From positions 1 through 43,006 of the IMG/VR virus record IMGVR_UViG_3300005782_000008: a stretch of 43,006 nucleotides of DNA; one strand, 5' to 3'. Positions 12,917 to 21,793 of the stretch are shown here, piece after piece (positions within the stretch are counted from its first letter, which is position 1; each line of letters starts with the position of its first letter). Position numbers and translations under genes: made by a program. The notes under the pieces are model-generated. The model was not told the DNA's origin, did not search any database, and worked only from the letters and a program-made list of their open reading frames with translations. This DNA comes from a virus.

Positions 12917-13630
12917 TTAGCCTGTCGGAGGTCCGAGAACGTGTCTTCCCGCACGCCTCTTTTGGTCTGTTTCACGCCGTATTCGGGATTGGCGCTGCAA
13001 TTCGGCCCTGTTCTGCGCCAGCCCCCGCCATTCGGTCACTGTCTCCGGGTGCTTCCGACAGTAATACAGTGCCCAAGGCAGGATTGTTACCTCTACTCCA
13101 CGGTCCAGGCACAGCGGCTCCAGCCAGTCCGTGTTTTCGCCACCCAGAGTCAAGCGCTCATCGCAGCGTAAATCGGTGGGAGCAAACATGCCCGCTGCAA
13201 ACGCAAAGCAGCCTTCCGACACGCCCAAAGGTTCCGGCAAGTGCTTCCACGGCTCTCCCTCGGGTATGTCGTGCATCCACAGGATCGGGCATGTCACATA
13301 TTGTGAAGGATCGTACTCCGCAAGCTGATATTCCAGCCGGTACTTATTCGACAGGTCATCGGAATCCATCCAGCACCACACGTCCCCCTTGGCCTCGTCC
13401 ATCAGCACATTGCGACCGTGCATATGGCTACGGAACTTGTCGCCCCAAACAGGTCTGATACGTTCATCTTTCAGGGCCAGCGCTTTCACAAGCTCAATGG
13501 TTCTGTCGGTTGAGGCATCATCGTAGATAAGCAATTCGAAGTCGCGGTGAGTCTGGCGTAGGATGCTCTCAACTGCTGCCTCAACATACTTCTCCCGGTT
13601 ATACACCGGCATCAGCACAGATGCTTTCAC
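12917..13630 (-). CDS. GT2-family glycosyltransferase
   Basis: This 237-residue protein starts at GTG 13630 with AAAGGAGCGCCT, in a GTGA overlap with the gene upstream; a longer frame exists only by reading into that gene. It begins VKASVLMPVYNREKYVEAAVES, then YDDASTDRT and WCWMDSDD (DxD-type motif about 89-92), and GGENTDW later. It is a classic inverting GT-A family 2 enzyme. It is the last gene of the minus arm and forms a unit with a GT-B enzyme, a radical SAM enzyme and a pyruvyl transferase. Confidence 0.85.
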   Translation of the reverse strand: MKASVLMPVYNREKYVEAAVESILRQTHRDFELLIYDDASTDRTIELVKALALKDERIRPVWGDKFRSHMHGRNVLMDEAKGDVWCWMDSDDLSNKYRLEYQLAEYDPSQYVTCPILWMHDIPEGEPWKHLPEPLGVSEGCFAFAAGMFAPTDLRCDERLTLGGENTDWLEPLCLDRGVEVTILPWALYYCRKHPETVTEWRGLAQNRAELQRQSRIRRETDQKRRAGRHVLGPPTG

Positions 13631-14478
13631 AGGCGCTCCTTTATGGCTTGCAGAAGTACATCCAGCCGTTCGGTTACATCGTGGCATCGTACAGCCCGGC
13701 TGTATGCCGCGCGACCCGCTTCCTCCAGTGCGCCCTTGTTCGCCAGCAGCAGACATGCTCTGTTCACACAATCCGCTGCGTTCTTATAGTAGAATACTTC
13801 GCGGTCGGGAACAAACATTTCCGTTGTGTCATCACGTTCCATTGTCAACACCGGCACAGCACACATTGCAGCCTGAAAGAGCCGTGAACTCATGGAGCTT
13901 GTTGTGTCGGTCAAGTCAAGAGCCAAGTGAGCCAAGTTGTATGAGCGTATCAGTTCATCGCCGGAAACAAAGGCGCGATTGTCGGGGTGCTTGGTTGTCC
14001 AACCTTCTCCAACCGCCAACACTCGCACTCCACGCTCCCGCAGAGCCTCAACAGTAGCCCGTCGGGTCTTGATTCGCGGATGACTTCCCGTGCCGAGAAA
14101 CACACAATCATATTCTTTCGGAATATCCAGCGGCTTGAAGTATCGCTTGTCGGCATGGAGCGGCAGAAACAGCGTGCTTGGATATTCCTTATGTACTACT
14201 GCGCTCCATGTCGCATACAAGTCCGCAGCGTAGAATCGTTCCGGCAAGAAGCGGTCAGGTTCAGCAGAACCAATCACGACCATGAACTTACTGTTAGGGT
14301 TCACAACAGGAATAGTGGAACTGAAAATCCATATCTGGTCAACATCTTCGGGCGCTTCTTCCGGCCGCTTACATAAGACGGTTTCAATCTCCTCTCTCCG
14401 CAAGAGTTCTTCATAGAGTGTCCGAAGAATGCTATAGCTATTCCAATGGTAAGGATTGCATACGTAGGCTACCTTCAC
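13627..14478 (-). CDS. GT-B-like glycosyltransferase (CgeB/GT1-type C-terminal domain)
   Basis: The protein has 283 residues, beginning MKVAYVCNPYHWNSYSI. The C-terminal half has the GT1-like block SRLFQAAMCAVPVLTMERDDTTEMF and FYYKNAADCVNRACLLLAN, which binds nucleotide sugar in CgeB-like enzymes. DCVFLGTGSHPRIKTRRATVEAL fits the second Rossmann domain. It lies 3 bases after the radical SAM gene and overlaps the GT2 gene, so the products are probably made together. The sugar and acceptor are unknown. Confidence 0.75.
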   Translation of the reverse strand: MKVAYVCNPYHWNSYSILRTLYEELLRREEIETVLCKRPEEAPEDVDQIWIFSSTIPVVNPNSKFMVVIGSAEPDRFLPERFYAADLYATWSAVVHKEYPSTLFLPLHADKRYFKPLDIPKEYDCVFLGTGSHPRIKTRRATVEALRERGVRVLAVGEGWTTKHPDNRAFVSGDELIRSYNLAHLALDLTDTTSSMSSRLFQAAMCAVPVLTMERDDTTEMFVPDREVFYYKNAADCVNRACLLLANKGALEEAGRAAYSRAVRCHDVTERLDVLLQAIKERL

Positions 14479-14481
14479 AGG

Positions 14482-15759
14482 CTATCCCTTCGCGTTCTGT
14501 GGTAATGTCTCGGAATATGCGACCATCCGGGCAGTATTCTCCCATTGCTCTTCTTCTGTCATGCCATCTATCCGTAGCGGCGACCACAGTTGCTTACCCG
14601 CAGTCGAGTAGATGTAGAAATTGTACTTGCTCAGATCGCGGGACACAATCTCTACACCAAACTTCTCGGGATGCAACCATATCGGCGTACCCGGTAATGG
14701 CTTGAAGACCTTGATGCTCAAATACACGAACTCTTCCTTGAGTGCTTCCAGCGCAGCGATGTTCAAGTCAACTGTGCGCTTGTAGCTCTCGCCCGGCGTA
14801 GCAAGCATCATCAACACCCGAGCGCCTATGCCCGCTGCATGAGCATTGTGTATCGCCGCGACTGATTGCTCCGGGATGATTCGCTTGTTCAACTGCTTCA
14901 ACACTTTCGGATCAAAACTCTCTACGCCCAATCCGAGTTCTTTGCATCCTGCTTCCCGCATCATCTTGAGCACTTGTGGGTTCACAGAATCCACACGTAC
15001 AGAGAGTCGCCACGTTATGCCCAACGGCTTCACCAGTTCGCAGAACTTCTCATTCCATTCGCGATTGCCTGCAATATTATCGTCAGAGAACCGGAACACA
15101 GTCGTTCCGTATCTGTCCATGCACTCCTTGATTTCATCCACCACATCTTCAGGTGTCCGCCATCTTACTGCCCGCCCCCACATGAGGCGGCTCGCGCAGA
15201 ACGAGCAATTGAACGGGCAGCCACGCGATGCCATGATATTGATGCTCCCCTTGTGTTTCGTTGTCAGCACCCGGCCCCCAAGCCACGATAAGCCATCGCG
15301 GTCAGGACGCGGGAGTTTGTTCAGGTCTACTGTGTTGTCGCCCCGATACATGCCTTTCACGCCACCGCTTATCTGCCAGTCCTTCACGAAGTCTATGATG
15401 GTGTACTCGCCTTCGCCGATGAACACGGAATGCCAGCCGTGCTCCAGCACTTCCGGCTCTCCTGTTGCATGAGGCCCACCCACAATGAACACAGCATCAG
15501 GAAACCGCTGCTGCAACTCTTCGCGCATGTCCAGGACTGTCGCGTAGTCGAGCGAAGTGGCCGTGAAGCCGTACACATCGAACTCGTCCATCTCCTCAAC
15601 TGCTTCTTGAACAGACAGCGCGGAAGCATCCACAAGCTGTGCCTGCACATCGGGACAATTGCGCTTGAGCACAGCGGACAGGTACAGCAGACCCAAGGGC
15701 ACCTGCGTATGCTGCTCAATCAGATACGGCTGGCATGGGTTGATAAGGGCGAGCCTCAT
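14482..15759 (-). CDS. B12-binding-type radical SAM enzyme
   Basis: The protein has 425 residues from ATG 15759, which overlaps the stop of the gene before it; a GTG at 15768 is an alternative but lies too close to the ribosome site. Residues 1-130 resemble a B12-binding Rossmann domain (LALINPCQPYL, PLGLLYLSAVL, VGGPHATGEPEVL, FIGEGEYTI). The radical SAM cluster motif is CPFNCSFC (C181, C185, C188), followed by FRFSDDNIAGN and GLGVESFDPKVLKQLNK. This layout is that of B12-dependent methylases and related enzymes. In this cassette it may methylate or rearrange a sugar or its carrier; substrate unknown. Confidence 0.85.
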   Translation of the reverse strand: MRLALINPCQPYLIEQHTQVPLGLLYLSAVLKRNCPDVQAQLVDASALSVQEAVEEMDEFDVYGFTATSLDYATVLDMREELQQRFPDAVFIVGGPHATGEPEVLEHGWHSVFIGEGEYTIIDFVKDWQISGGVKGMYRGDNTVDLNKLPRPDRDGLSWLGGRVLTTKHKGSINIMASRGCPFNCSFCASRLMWGRAVRWRTPEDVVDEIKECMDRYGTTVFRFSDDNIAGNREWNEKFCELVKPLGITWRLSVRVDSVNPQVLKMMREAGCKELGLGVESFDPKVLKQLNKRIIPEQSVAAIHNAHAAGIGARVLMMLATPGESYKRTVDLNIAALEALKEEFVYLSIKVFKPLPGTPIWLHPEKFGVEIVSRDLSKYNFYIYSTAGKQLWSPLRIDGMTEEEQWENTARMVAYSETLPQNAKG

Positions 15760-16520
15760 AGCGGACACGCTCCCATCAGCCGGTCCAGGTCTATCTCGGG
15801 TTTCTCTGCGTAATCATGCAAGGCATCGTGCAGCGCCAACAGATCAGTTTCATGTGTTACCTGCACCGGCTCGTTCTGTGTCCTGTGAACGCCGGCGAAG
15901 TAATCCCGAAACTTGAATCCTTTGCCCATCACTTGGTCAGACAGTTCTATCCAGAGATTCGGCACGTCCAGAGCATCAGCCACAACCAGACCATGCAAGG
16001 TGCTGGATACAATCATCCGACAAGATGCCACTTCGTCCATGACGTGCTCAATGCCGCCCATGATGTCTATGATTTGCACGCCCCATATCCGGGACATCTC
16101 GGCCACCCAAGGATGATGCTGGTCAATGTAGTGAGGGACGACCCCGAGCACATGCGTCTTACGCGCCACCGGGGGGGAGTAGTAGCGCGGAGCAAGTAGC
16201 CCAGGGTCGCCAAATACCTTCGGACAGGAGTAACCCGATGCTACGACTTTCTCCCATGACAGCGGGCCGCGCACAGCGCATATCCGCTTCGGCCAGTGCT
16301 GGAGACGCCTCTCCTGTGCAATGAAGCCAGCGCCCCACACGATATGCGTAGGAGTCGCCCAGGAGAGGATGCTGCCGGTCACAATGTACGATGGGTCATC
16401 GTCCGTGCCGGGGCCATATTCAGGCCGCTTGCCGGTTATCTTCTCGATGAGCCAAGGCGTGAGGGCGTCGCCCCAGTTGAGCGCATAGGGAGTGTTGTAT
16501 CCGCACCATGTCGCATACAT
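15756..16520 (-). CDS. Polysaccharide pyruvyl transferase-like protein
   Basis: This 254-residue protein has the family's N-terminal NWGDALTPW (15-23), GSILSWATPTHIVWGAGF, CAVRGPLSWEKV, FGDPGLLAPRYY and the late SSTLHGLVVADAL (172-184). Enzymes of this family transfer pyruvate from PEP to a sugar as a ketal, giving acidic glycans. The ATG comes directly after the TAG of the small basic gene upstream, without its own strong ribosome site, so it probably depends on coupling. It suggests that the phage makes or alters a pyruvylated glycan on the virion or the host surface. Confidence 0.8.
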   Translation of the reverse strand: MYATWCGYNTPYALNWGDALTPWLIEKITGKRPEYGPGTDDDPSYIVTGSILSWATPTHIVWGAGFIAQERRLQHWPKRICAVRGPLSWEKVVASGYSCPKVFGDPGLLAPRYYSPPVARKTHVLGVVPHYIDQHHPWVAEMSRIWGVQIIDIMGGIEHVMDEVASCRMIVSSTLHGLVVADALDVPNLWIELSDQVMGKGFKFRDYFAGVHRTQNEPVQVTHETDLLALHDALHDYAEKPEIDLDRLMGACPL

Positions 16521-16667
16521 CTATGCTCGACCGCGACCTTTACCGCGCCCGCCGCCTTTCCCGCGTCCAGGGCCTCCACGCGAACAGCCGCCTTTGTTGC
16601 GGTTGCGCCCACGCCCACCCGCGCGCCCACGTCCCCTACCCGAGCCATCTTTCTTTCCGAGCGCCAT
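16521..16667 (-). CDS. Very small Gly/Arg/Lys-rich protein
   Basis: This 48-residue gene has a strong site (GGAGGTG) 7 bases before ATG at 16667 and a TAG adjoining the next ATG. The protein starts MALGKKDGSGRGRGRAGG and is nearly only Gly, Arg, Lys and Asn, with one Cys in GGCSRGG. It is strongly basic and disordered, like RGG-type nucleic-acid-binding segments. It could bind DNA, RNA or a polyanionic glycan. Its good ribosome site and tight packing make it a probable real gene despite its length. Confidence 0.65.
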   Translation of the reverse strand: MALGKKDGSGRGRGRAGGRGRNRNKGGCSRGGPGRGKGGGRGKGRGRA

Positions 16668-16669
16668 CA

Positions 16670-17209
16670 CTACACACCTCCATTGAGTTCCTGTTCTGCT
16701 GCCAGAAGCGCCTGTGGGTCAGCTACGGCGTCCCGTGTGCGCGCAGCAGAAACAACACCGCGAAGTGCGGCATGTTGCCGTTTCAAGTGTTCATCCCGTT
16801 CGGCCATTCCTTTGCCCATCGAACGAATCTTCACACCTGTCCCGATGCCCAGAGCCGTCATAACGGTTCCCGCCAGAGCAATCAGCTTGCCCCAGCCGAA
16901 GCTCGCTGGCGTTGACGGTGGTACGATGACTTCGTTGCGCTTCTTCAGCGCGAACATCTGGACGTTCAGCGCACTCTTATTCTCCGGGTCAAGCCGCAAA
17001 CGTTCGGCTTCGGTTTGACCGATAGCATCCCACGTGGACTTCTCCGCGATCTTGTCGTGCCGCTCGTCTTCCATTTGCACGTATCCTGTCGTGGCGATGC
17101 AGCCAGAGAATAGCACCAGACACACCAGTAGCGCCATGCCCATAAGCAGAATCAGCATGACGAGCTTATGCTCCGGCTCAACATGCTTCCACCATGTTCT
17201 CATGTCCAT
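16670..17209 (-). CDS. Lipobox-bearing membrane protein (possible spanin-like)
   Basis: This 179-residue protein starts at 17209 with GGAGGTAAGAGGC. Residues 16-36 are hydrophobic and end LVLFSGC, a lipobox-like site with C37. A second hydrophobic stretch (about 106-127, GKLIALAGTVMTALGIGTGV) is followed by a charged tail. A lipid-anchored N-terminus plus a later membrane segment resembles the plan of unimolecular spanins, but the tail after the second segment is longer than usual. No endolysin is visible nearby, so lysis is only one possibility; a virion membrane-channel role is another. Confidence 0.5.
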   Translation of the reverse strand: MDMRTWWKHVEPEHKLVMLILLMGMALLVCLVLFSGCIATTGYVQMEDERHDKIAEKSTWDAIGQTEAERLRLDPENKSALNVQMFALKKRNEVIVPPSTPASFGWGKLIALAGTVMTALGIGTGVKIRSMGKGMAERDEHLKRQHAALRGVVSAARTRDAVADPQALLAAEQELNGGV

Positions 17210-17214
17210 GCCTC

Positions 17215-20200
17215 TTACCTCCCCATCAACCTTTGTTCTTTCAGCAGCGCCTTTGCTTCCGGTGTTCGAGCACCATAGGCGTATTCCCCTACCCGTATCT
17301 CCCCGCGCCGCTCCATTTCATCAAGCTGTTCTTTCATGTCGCGTGTCCAGTTGCGGTGAAGCTCTCGCGGCACATTCAGATGCGCCAGCCGGAAGCCTGT
17401 AAGCAATCGAGCCACCCGCTGTGGAACTGTATAACGTTCATCAAATGCTCGCGATGCTTCTGAGACAGCACCTATCGTGCGCATCAGCGACAGAGCATGA
17501 GGATTCATCTGGTACATTCTACGTCCGCCGCCAAGTTGAATGATTCGGAAGCCGAGTGCCTTCCGCACCGGCCCCGGAGCATATTGCAACCATTGAAATG
17601 CACCATGAACGTTTCGCGGCAGACGGTCGCCGAAGTATGCGTTACGCCCTGTAATATGCTCATACGTTTGCTGGATAATCGGATTCATGTTGCCAAGCAA
17701 CTTCTCCAGATTCCACAGTCCCTTACGCTCGAATGTCAGTATGCGACCGATGTCCTCAAACGGCAATCCAATGCCCCGCAGATACGTTGCAACATCTCCA
17801 TGCCGCCCAAGTCGCAATGCAATACCTTCGCGCTGATAGACCGGGATTGCCGCCGCTTCGTCTGCCGGTACTGCGGCTGTTCCCGGAGCCGTAGCGCGGA
17901 TGATGAATGTCTGCATCATCGGCTTGTCCAAGAACATCTCGGTCTGGAGGCGCACGTTGTTCTTCAGCCATGACCAGAACGGCACAACCGCCTTCATGTA
18001 TTTGCGTTCCCAACTTGTCAACTCGCCATAGTCAAACAAATGCTTCTTCACACTGAACGCGGCAGCCCAAGCGGAATAACCCTGGCTGCGTTTTCCCATG
18101 TAATGAGCCAGTCGGTCCATGTTCTCGATATGACTACCAAACTCACGGCCCCAGTGAGCGGCAAACCATCGGTCAGAAAGGGGATTCGCCAATTGCAAAG
18201 CCTGCATCACCCGGCCTCGATAGCGTGAAGGAACCCGTTTTTGGAACTCACCTATCTGACCGGCGAACTGACCGAGTACCCCCATGTTGTTGACTTCTTT
18301 CAGCACGCGCACATCATCTGCGCCCATAGGGAGATTGTAGAGATTCTTCCAATACGCTCCATACGCCCGCTTGTAAACGCCAGGATCGTAAACACCACCG
18401 AGAGCATTCAGCCACTTATTGCTGTACCAGTTGCGCACATGGAATGCCGGTCGGACACCAGTTACAAACGGCACCCACTTGCGGGTCAGGTAGCGCATGA
18501 GCCGCCATGTGTTGCTGGCGAACTCCGGCACAACGAGGCGCTTCACTGCACGGCTGACTTCAAGAGCATCATCTGCCTTGAGCCAGACGCCCTTGAGCGT
18601 CTTCGAGAATGCATCGCCGGGTATCATGCCTTCTTCAAATGTCTTGCTTGCAACCTTGCGCATGGCCTTCATAAACGCTTGCCCACGCACAGCACGCTTG
18701 ATGCCTTGATGATACACGGCCATGACGCCTTGCGGCGAATCCATGTAGAAACTGCGGTTGGCGGTGTAGCCTAGATACTTCTCAGCAGCCCGCTCAAGGA
18801 ATCCCGGCTCAATTGCTTTCTTGACGAGTTCTAAATGTTTCGTGCTGGCCCGCTGCACCACGTCATCTACTTGGTCCATTGTCATCGGCAACAGGTCATT
18901 ATCGAGCCATGTCCGATGCAGGAAGGCTCTGGTGCGCTCGGCATATACGCGGTCGCCACCGGCCACGCGCTGCCACCATTGCGCGAGCCGTTTGCCTTGT
19001 CCCCGATTACGAGCCATCTTCGCAATGTCGCGTGTAGTCTCCTGAATGTAGTCTGCGGGAGGCATGTTCTCCAGTTGCAGGAGCTTCGCCACTCGGGGTT
19101 GTGCGCGACGGGGCACATAAGAGATACCTTTCTGATGAATCTTGCGCGCCTGCGCTACGGCCGCTTCTTCAAGTGTGCCCGCCAGTTTTGTTTTCCCGGC
19201 TGCGCGAGCAATAGTGGCTTGTTTCGTATAATCCTCCACGATAGACCATGCGCCAGCAAGATGTTCAGGCAAGTCATATCCCGCTGCTTTCATCGCAGGA
19301 TAGTACACATCCAGAGCGCGGCGATAACCCCCTGCCGCCTGTAGTATCTTCTCCGGTGCTTTCGCGACCGCCTTTGCGTAGTCCGGGACAGCTTCAATGC
19401 CACCTTCAGCCGTTACCCGTATCATTTCAGCGAGCCTATATGCCCGCGAATTGTCTTCCACCCCCAAAGCCAGCCGAGCAATGTCATCTTCAAACGGGCG
19501 TATCTTCTCCGCTATCTCATGCCCTAATCTTTCACTTGCCATGCGAGCAATCCAGCCCTGCTCGAAACGCTCAGGCGGTATCGGCATAGTGCTCAAGTTG
19601 CCAAGCAACCAACTACCCCATGCAGTGTGCCTGAACTTATCACCCAACTTGCTGATAATGTTGAATACAGCCTGCCCTTGAATCAACGGGCGTCGTGTCG
19701 CGCGGGTCAAGCCCCAAGTCAATAACGCCCGTTGCCTCTTCAGCGATTGTGCTGCAAGTGTCGGCGCAAGCCCCTTGACTCCCGGAGCAAACCGCTTTGC
19801 CGCCTCGATTCCTTTTGCCGTCTTGCCAAAGGTGGACATGTATGTCATGGGGTTGTAGAGGAACCCAAGACCGAAAGAGGCAATGCGCCGCGCACTCACA
19901 TCCCAATCAGTGAACGGAATACCAAAACGCGGGCCTTCACCTACACCGAGCGCATCAAAGAAATCCTCTGCGGCTTCACCGCCGATGGTCATTTCTTCGG
20001 GCTTGAGAGCCGTCATGCGCTCAAGCTGTTTGATACCAGGGAGTTCGCGAAGCAGCGGAATCGAAAGTGGAATGTTCGCCAGAGCGCGAGCGGCGCGCTT
20101 GGCATACATGGCAACATCGCCCGGTCTTTCGGCCGGGCGTTCTGTAACAGCCGCAACAAGACCGCGACCGGCCTGTTCTGCTACTTCTGCGGCTGATATG

Positions 20201-20385
20201 GCGGGTTGAACTACATACGCAAGACCGCGCAGACCAGCTACTCCAGCGCGCTTCGCATACTGGCCGATAGTAGCGCGTTGGCGTTGGATGCGGCGGCGTC
20301 CCATCGCACGACGGCGGGTCTGCGGAGTCTCGCCGGGGAGCGGGATTCGCTGAGCCAACTTGTAACCCGCCGCGTATTCACCCAC
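17215..20385 (-). CDS. Large internal virion / ejection-type protein
   Basis: This 1056-residue basic protein is one of the two largest products of the minus arm. The block KHLFDYGELTSWERKYMKAV with VPFWSWLKNNVRLQTEMF (about residues 770-805) is typical of long phage proteins carrying a DY-x-LTxxER...PF(Y/W)xW..N motif, thought to be internal or ejected. HVRNWYSNKWLNALGG occurs shortly before it. The N-terminal 120 residues are rich in Ala, Arg and Gln. No clear protease, lysozyme or polymerase motif is seen. It follows two Arg/Gln-rich structural genes, as expected for ejection proteins of short-tailed phages. Confidence 0.6.
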   Translation of the reverse strand: MGEYAAGYKLAQRIPLPGETPQTRRRAMGRRRIQRQRATIGQYAKRAGVAGLRGLAYVVQPAISAAEVAEQAGRGLVAAVTERPAERPGDVAMYAKRAARALANIPLSIPLLRELPGIKQLERMTALKPEEMTIGGEAAEDFFDALGVGEGPRFGIPFTDWDVSARRIASFGLGFLYNPMTYMSTFGKTAKGIEAAKRFAPGVKGLAPTLAAQSLKRQRALLTWGLTRATRRPLIQGQAVFNIISKLGDKFRHTAWGSWLLGNLSTMPIPPERFEQGWIARMASERLGHEIAEKIRPFEDDIARLALGVEDNSRAYRLAEMIRVTAEGGIEAVPDYAKAVAKAPEKILQAAGGYRRALDVYYPAMKAAGYDLPEHLAGAWSIVEDYTKQATIARAAGKTKLAGTLEEAAVAQARKIHQKGISYVPRRAQPRVAKLLQLENMPPADYIQETTRDIAKMARNRGQGKRLAQWWQRVAGGDRVYAERTRAFLHRTWLDNDLLPMTMDQVDDVVQRASTKHLELVKKAIEPGFLERAAEKYLGYTANRSFYMDSPQGVMAVYHQGIKRAVRGQAFMKAMRKVASKTFEEGMIPGDAFSKTLKGVWLKADDALEVSRAVKRLVVPEFASNTWRLMRYLTRKWVPFVTGVRPAFHVRNWYSNKWLNALGGVYDPGVYKRAYGAYWKNLYNLPMGADDVRVLKEVNNMGVLGQFAGQIGEFQKRVPSRYRGRVMQALQLANPLSDRWFAAHWGREFGSHIENMDRLAHYMGKRSQGYSAWAAAFSVKKHLFDYGELTSWERKYMKAVVPFWSWLKNNVRLQTEMFLDKPMMQTFIIRATAPGTAAVPADEAAAIPVYQREGIALRLGRHGDVATYLRGIGLPFEDIGRILTFERKGLWNLEKLLGNMNPIIQQTYEHITGRNAYFGDRLPRNVHGAFQWLQYAPGPVRKALGFRIIQLGGGRRMYQMNPHALSLMRTIGAVSEASRAFDERYTVPQRVARLLTGFRLAHLNVPRELHRNWTRDMKEQLDEMERRGEIRVGEYAYGARTPEAKALLKEQRLMGR

Positions 20386-20388
20386 AAC

Positions 20389-21345
20389 CTAGCGCCTCCG
20401 TCTGGCAGACTGTTGGGCAAATCTCTCACCCCAATGGTACGGCTCCAATCTTTCTTCTGGTGTAAGAGTATATGGTAACAGTTGCCCCTCTTCGCCCCAC
20501 CGCACCGTAACAGGACGGGGTTGTGGTCTCGGCCCTTTGCCAGGATACCATTCTCCTACTTCTCCCGGGCCTCGTGTGATTCGACGCGGCTGACGTTTCT
20601 CTTGAACTTCACGCGAGGGTTCTACTACAGGTTGCTCGCGGGATGCCAACCATCTTCTGAGTGCGCTTGTTCTACGATACGCTGGTCGCTCTTCCAGTGG
20701 ATACCGTTCTGGATATGCAGTTGTATAGGTTCTATATGCCTCTTGGGCTGCGCGTCCAACTCCTCTTCGTTGTTCACCAACGAATCTCTTTGTTCTACCC
20801 CACCAACCAAGACCCGTCTCTCCCAACGCTATCTGTGTCTCGATTTCTTCTGGTGTTGCGCCAGCCGCCTTCATTCTTGCCCTAACATCTTCTTCTGGCA
20901 CGAATCCTTCTTTCATCGCCGTAGGAGCTTCTTCTGGTGCAGCAGGGCTGGGGATTCCACCAAGCTCATAGCCGCGCTCTGTCATAATCTCTCGTGCGCG
21001 TGCTTCAGCTTCAGCAGCAGTATAGAGTGCCTTGTTGTTTTCGTCTCGCTGTTCCATCAGCCTTTGAGCGAGATTATCCAGCATCCCATACATTTGTGCC
21101 TTGCGCACTCTCTCGCGCTCGGAAAGCGTGGCTTCAAGTTGCCGCTCCTGCAAGCCGAACTGCCGCTCGGCCATTGCCGCCCGCCGTCCTTCAGCCGCTT
21201 CCAGCCGCTTGCGCGCAGCTTCCTCGCGCTTGCGCTGTGACATCGCCCGGCTGATTGTGCCCAGCCCGCTCAAGCCCAAAGCCATAGTCCGATACGTTTG
21301 CTCTTCCGGACTCTCGCCTCTCGGCTCATAGTATCGCCTTGCCAT
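20389..21345 (-). CDS. Arg/Glu-rich virion-associated protein
   Basis: The protein has 318 residues from ATG 21345, which overlaps the previous TAA and lies 9 bases after GGAGG; an ATG at 21354 is too close to that site. The first half is a long charged helix (KREEAARKRLEAAEGRRAAMAERQF, LEATLSERERVRKAQM), probably coiled coil. The second half is Pro/Arg-rich and disordered. Its place before the 1056-residue gene suggests an internal virion or ejection component. Function is not recognised. Confidence 0.5.
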   Translation of the reverse strand: MARRYYEPRGESPEEQTYRTMALGLSGLGTISRAMSQRKREEAARKRLEAAEGRRAAMAERQFGLQERQLEATLSERERVRKAQMYGMLDNLAQRLMEQRDENNKALYTAAEAEARAREIMTERGYELGGIPSPAAPEEAPTAMKEGFVPEEDVRARMKAAGATPEEIETQIALGETGLGWWGRTKRFVGEQRRGVGRAAQEAYRTYTTAYPERYPLEERPAYRRTSALRRWLASREQPVVEPSREVQEKRQPRRITRGPGEVGEWYPGKGPRPQPRPVTVRWGEEGQLLPYTLTPEERLEPYHWGERFAQQSARRRR

Positions 21346-21782
21346 TAGAGCCATCCTCCGAACATGCCCAAGCCGAGTCCGGCTTGAGCCGCTTGTGCGC
21401 CATATCCTACCGGCCCTGGGATAAGCCCCGCTGCGCCCAACCCAAGACCAAGCATACCCGTGCGAGCGCCGTAACGGCCGCGTTCACGCTCAAAGCGCTG
21501 TTGAGCGCCTTGCAACTGCGCCATGCGGTCTTCCTCTTCCCATCGAGCGCGCATTCGCGGCTCCATGCCCGTCCAGGCGCGTTCCTTGAGCATACTCTGG
21601 CGCTGTGGACTCATCCAGCCCTGGCGCAAGGCCAAAGAGCCTATATCACGAGCGCCCGCGCCACGCATCCCGCGAGCCGCCTCAACTCTGCGCGTCCGGC
21701 CCACGGCAAGCATATTGCGCGGATCGTCTGCGGCTGTCGGCTGTCTCCATTCAGGCGGTTTGAACCAGTCATCCCATGCCAT
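21345..21782 (-). CDS. Small virion-associated protein
   Basis: The protein has 145 residues from ATG 21782 with AAGGAG at the right distance; the longer frame upstream is inside the previous gene. It begins MAWDDWFKPPEWRQPTA, contains a long Arg/Gln helix (RMAQLQGAQQRFERERGRYGAR), and ends in a Gly/Ala-rich hydrophobic segment (LGLGLGAAGLIPGPVGYGAQAAQAGLG). That tail could interact with membranes, as expected of ejection proteins. Not recognised. Confidence 0.5.
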   Translation of the reverse strand: MAWDDWFKPPEWRQPTAADDPRNMLAVGRTRRVEAARGMRGAGARDIGSLALRQGWMSPQRQSMLKERAWTGMEPRMRARWEEEDRMAQLQGAQQRFERERGRYGARTGMLGLGLGAAGLIPGPVGYGAQAAQAGLGLGMFGGWL

Positions 21783-21793
21783 TATGAGACTCC

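Noticed and set aside
12832-13458. Plus-strand frame with a very good ribosome site
   Set aside because: Beyond the first 28 codons it is antisense to a clear GT2 gene and is rich in Pro, Ser and Arg. I treat the start as a relic at the arm junction, not a full gene.
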